From: Agelaius tricolor
Taxonomy: Eukaryota > Chordata > Aves > Passeriformes > Icteridae
Assembly: GCA_023055355.1 (NCBI GenBank)
Contig: JALJCS010000001.1
Location: forward strand, 54,875,381 to 54,939,380
Reading direction: 5' to 3'
Length of the DNA: 64,000 nt
The notes below the pieces were generated by a model. That model ran no database searches. It was given only the letters and a program-made list of their open reading frames with translations, and was not told where the DNA came from. A program made the position numbers and the translations under genes. Each line of letters starts with the position of its first letter. Within the stretch, counting starts at the first letter, position 1. Below, piece by piece: positions 62,674 to 64,000 of the stretch.

Positions 62674-63850
62674 CAGAATCATAGAATGGCTTGGTTTGGA
62701 AGGGACCGTAAAGATCATCTAGTTACAAGTCCTGCGATATGGGCAGGGACACCTTCCCCTAGCCCAGGTTGCTCAGAGCCCCATCCAACCTGGTCTTGAA
62801 GATTTTCAGGGTTGGAGCCCCCACAGTTTCTCTGGGCAACCTGTTCTAGTGCTTAACCATCCTCCCAGTAAAATACTCCTTCTTAATATCTAATCTAAAC
62901 CTACTCAGTTTGAAGCTATACTCCCTTATTCTGTCACTACATGCTCTTGTAAAAAGTTTCTGCCTATCTTGTAGGCTTCCTTCAGATACTGACAGGTCAC
63001 AATTAGGTCACCCTGAACACTTCCCTTCTCCAGGCTGAACCCCAGGTCTCTCAGCCTTCCCTCACAGGAGTTCCATTCCTTTAAGAATCTTGGTGTCCCT
63101 CCTCTGTATTCCATCAAGCGCGCCCATGCCCTTCTTATGCTGGAGATTCCAGAGTTGGATGCAGAGCTTTAGATGGGGTCTCACAAGACTGGAAAAGAAG
63201 GGACCTGCTGCCCGCACTTCTTTTGGTGCAGCACAGGATACAGTTGGATTTCAGGGATGAAAATACATGAGGCTAGCTCATATCCAGCCTCTCATCCACC
63301 AGCACCATCCCCAGCCTATTTTGATGCCAGGAGCTGCCCTAAGCAGGTGCAACACCTTGCTCTTGGTCGTGTTAAACCTCATGAGATTCCCATTTGTCCA
63401 GCTTGTTCAAGTCCCTCTACATGGCGTCCTGACTTTCAGTTGAGTTGGCCACACTGAATTTGGCATAATCTGCAAATTTGCTGAGGGTGCACTTGATCTC
63501 TTCATCTCCGTCACTAATGAAAATATTAAGTACTACTGGTCTCAATATGGACCTCTAAGGGACACCACTTGTCACTGATGTCCATCAGGAATCTGAGCCA
63601 TTGACCACTATCCACTATCCACTGGGTGCGATCATCCAACCTACTTCTTATCCATCTAACAGTCCATCCATTGACTTTCTCTCCCTCCAATTTAGAGAGA
63701 AAGATGTTGGGGGGAAGATTGTGTCAGAGGCTTTACAGAAGTCCAGATAAATGGCATCTGTTGTCCTTCCCTTGTCCACCGATGCAGTCACTTTTATAAA
63801 GGACTTTAAAAAGAGGAGATGCCTTTCTTGAACCACTAAACTGTTCAATA
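62674..63850 (-). pseudogene. CR1 LINE fragment, C-terminal reverse transcriptase and 3' end
   Basis: On the minus strand this reads as the 3' half of CR1 ORF2, entering from the right. VDKGRTTDAIYLDFCKASDT (palm motif A, about 63730-63789) comes first. The middle palm is missing or scrambled, then TLSKFADYAKF (motif C, about 63453-63488), then MRFNTTKSKVLHL, LVRPHLKLCIQLW, KGMGALDGIQRR, FRLDIKKEYFTGRM and NRLPRETVGAP. The element ends at 62674-62740 with the characteristic CR1 3' region, seen on the plus strand as GAATCATAGAATGGCTTGG. Motif C has lost its second catalytic Asp (FADD to FADY), and stops and frameshifts split the frame. The 5' part is missing, as is usual for CR1. It is non-functional. 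Confidence 0.93.
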
Positions 63851-63854
63851 ATTA

Positions 63855-64000
63855 AAATATAGGATCTATGCAGAGAGTGCTTCTGGCCTGAAAGTAGTTC
63901 ACCTAAAGGACAGTGTTTACTCCAGGATATAAATGAAATATTTGAGGCTGCTTCCCTTTTCAATAATATGGGGGAAGAATTTGAAAAATGGGCTGAAGTG
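63855..64000. other. Window end, unassigned
   Basis: No gene or clear CR1 homology is visible right of the element. The CR1 could extend further in decayed form, but I cannot align it. Confidence 0.4.

Overview
The window looks like non-coding DNA, intergenic or deep-intronic, from a bird genome. The organism call rests on its transposon relics. There are CR1 non-LTR retrotransposon fragments, including two copies of the CR1 3' terminus (11796-11862 plus strand, 62674 minus strand), and long terminal repeats whose ends and internal blocks match endogenous retrovirus LTRs common in birds (13124-13722, 53256-53425). There is nothing bacterial here: no operons, no ribosome-binding-site-led genes, and no open reading frame above 151 codons. 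The DNA is AT-leaning, poor in CpG and full of stops in all frames.

Layout. 1-11.8 kb is mostly unique sequence with simple repeats, a C-rich G-quadruplex-type motif (6075-6103) and a compact pair of overlapping hairpins (7531-7598). 11.8-13.7 kb holds a short CR1 tail and a degraded solo LTR. 13.7-37 kb is a long gene-free stretch broken only by microsatellites and several inverted repeats, the best being a perfect 20-bp stem at 31683-31733. 37.2-40.3 kb is the most composite part: a small CpG cluster, two splice-bounded candidate segments, a decayed and internally deleted CR1 reverse-transcriptase fragment on the plus strand, then LTR-like sequence. 41.8-42.0 kb is a homopyrimidine tract. 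43.2 kb has a 70-nt segment with good splice signals. 50.3 kb has a run of 19 G. 51.1 kb has a faint LINE endonuclease-like peptide. 53.3 kb has a second LTR fragment. 60.3 kb has a CTCTT pentanucleotide microsatellite. 62.7-63.85 kb is a 1.2-kb minus-strand CR1 fragment carrying the C-terminal half of the reverse transcriptase and the 3' end.

No functional protein-coding gene, tRNA, rRNA or CRISPR array could be supported. No genes act together here; the recognisable coding material is dead retrotransposon sequence. I found no convincing new biological system. The observations most worth checking are the perfect hairpins, the G-quadruplex and triplex-prone tracts, and the splice-bounded candidate exons. 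Family assignments come from recognition of motifs and not from a database search.
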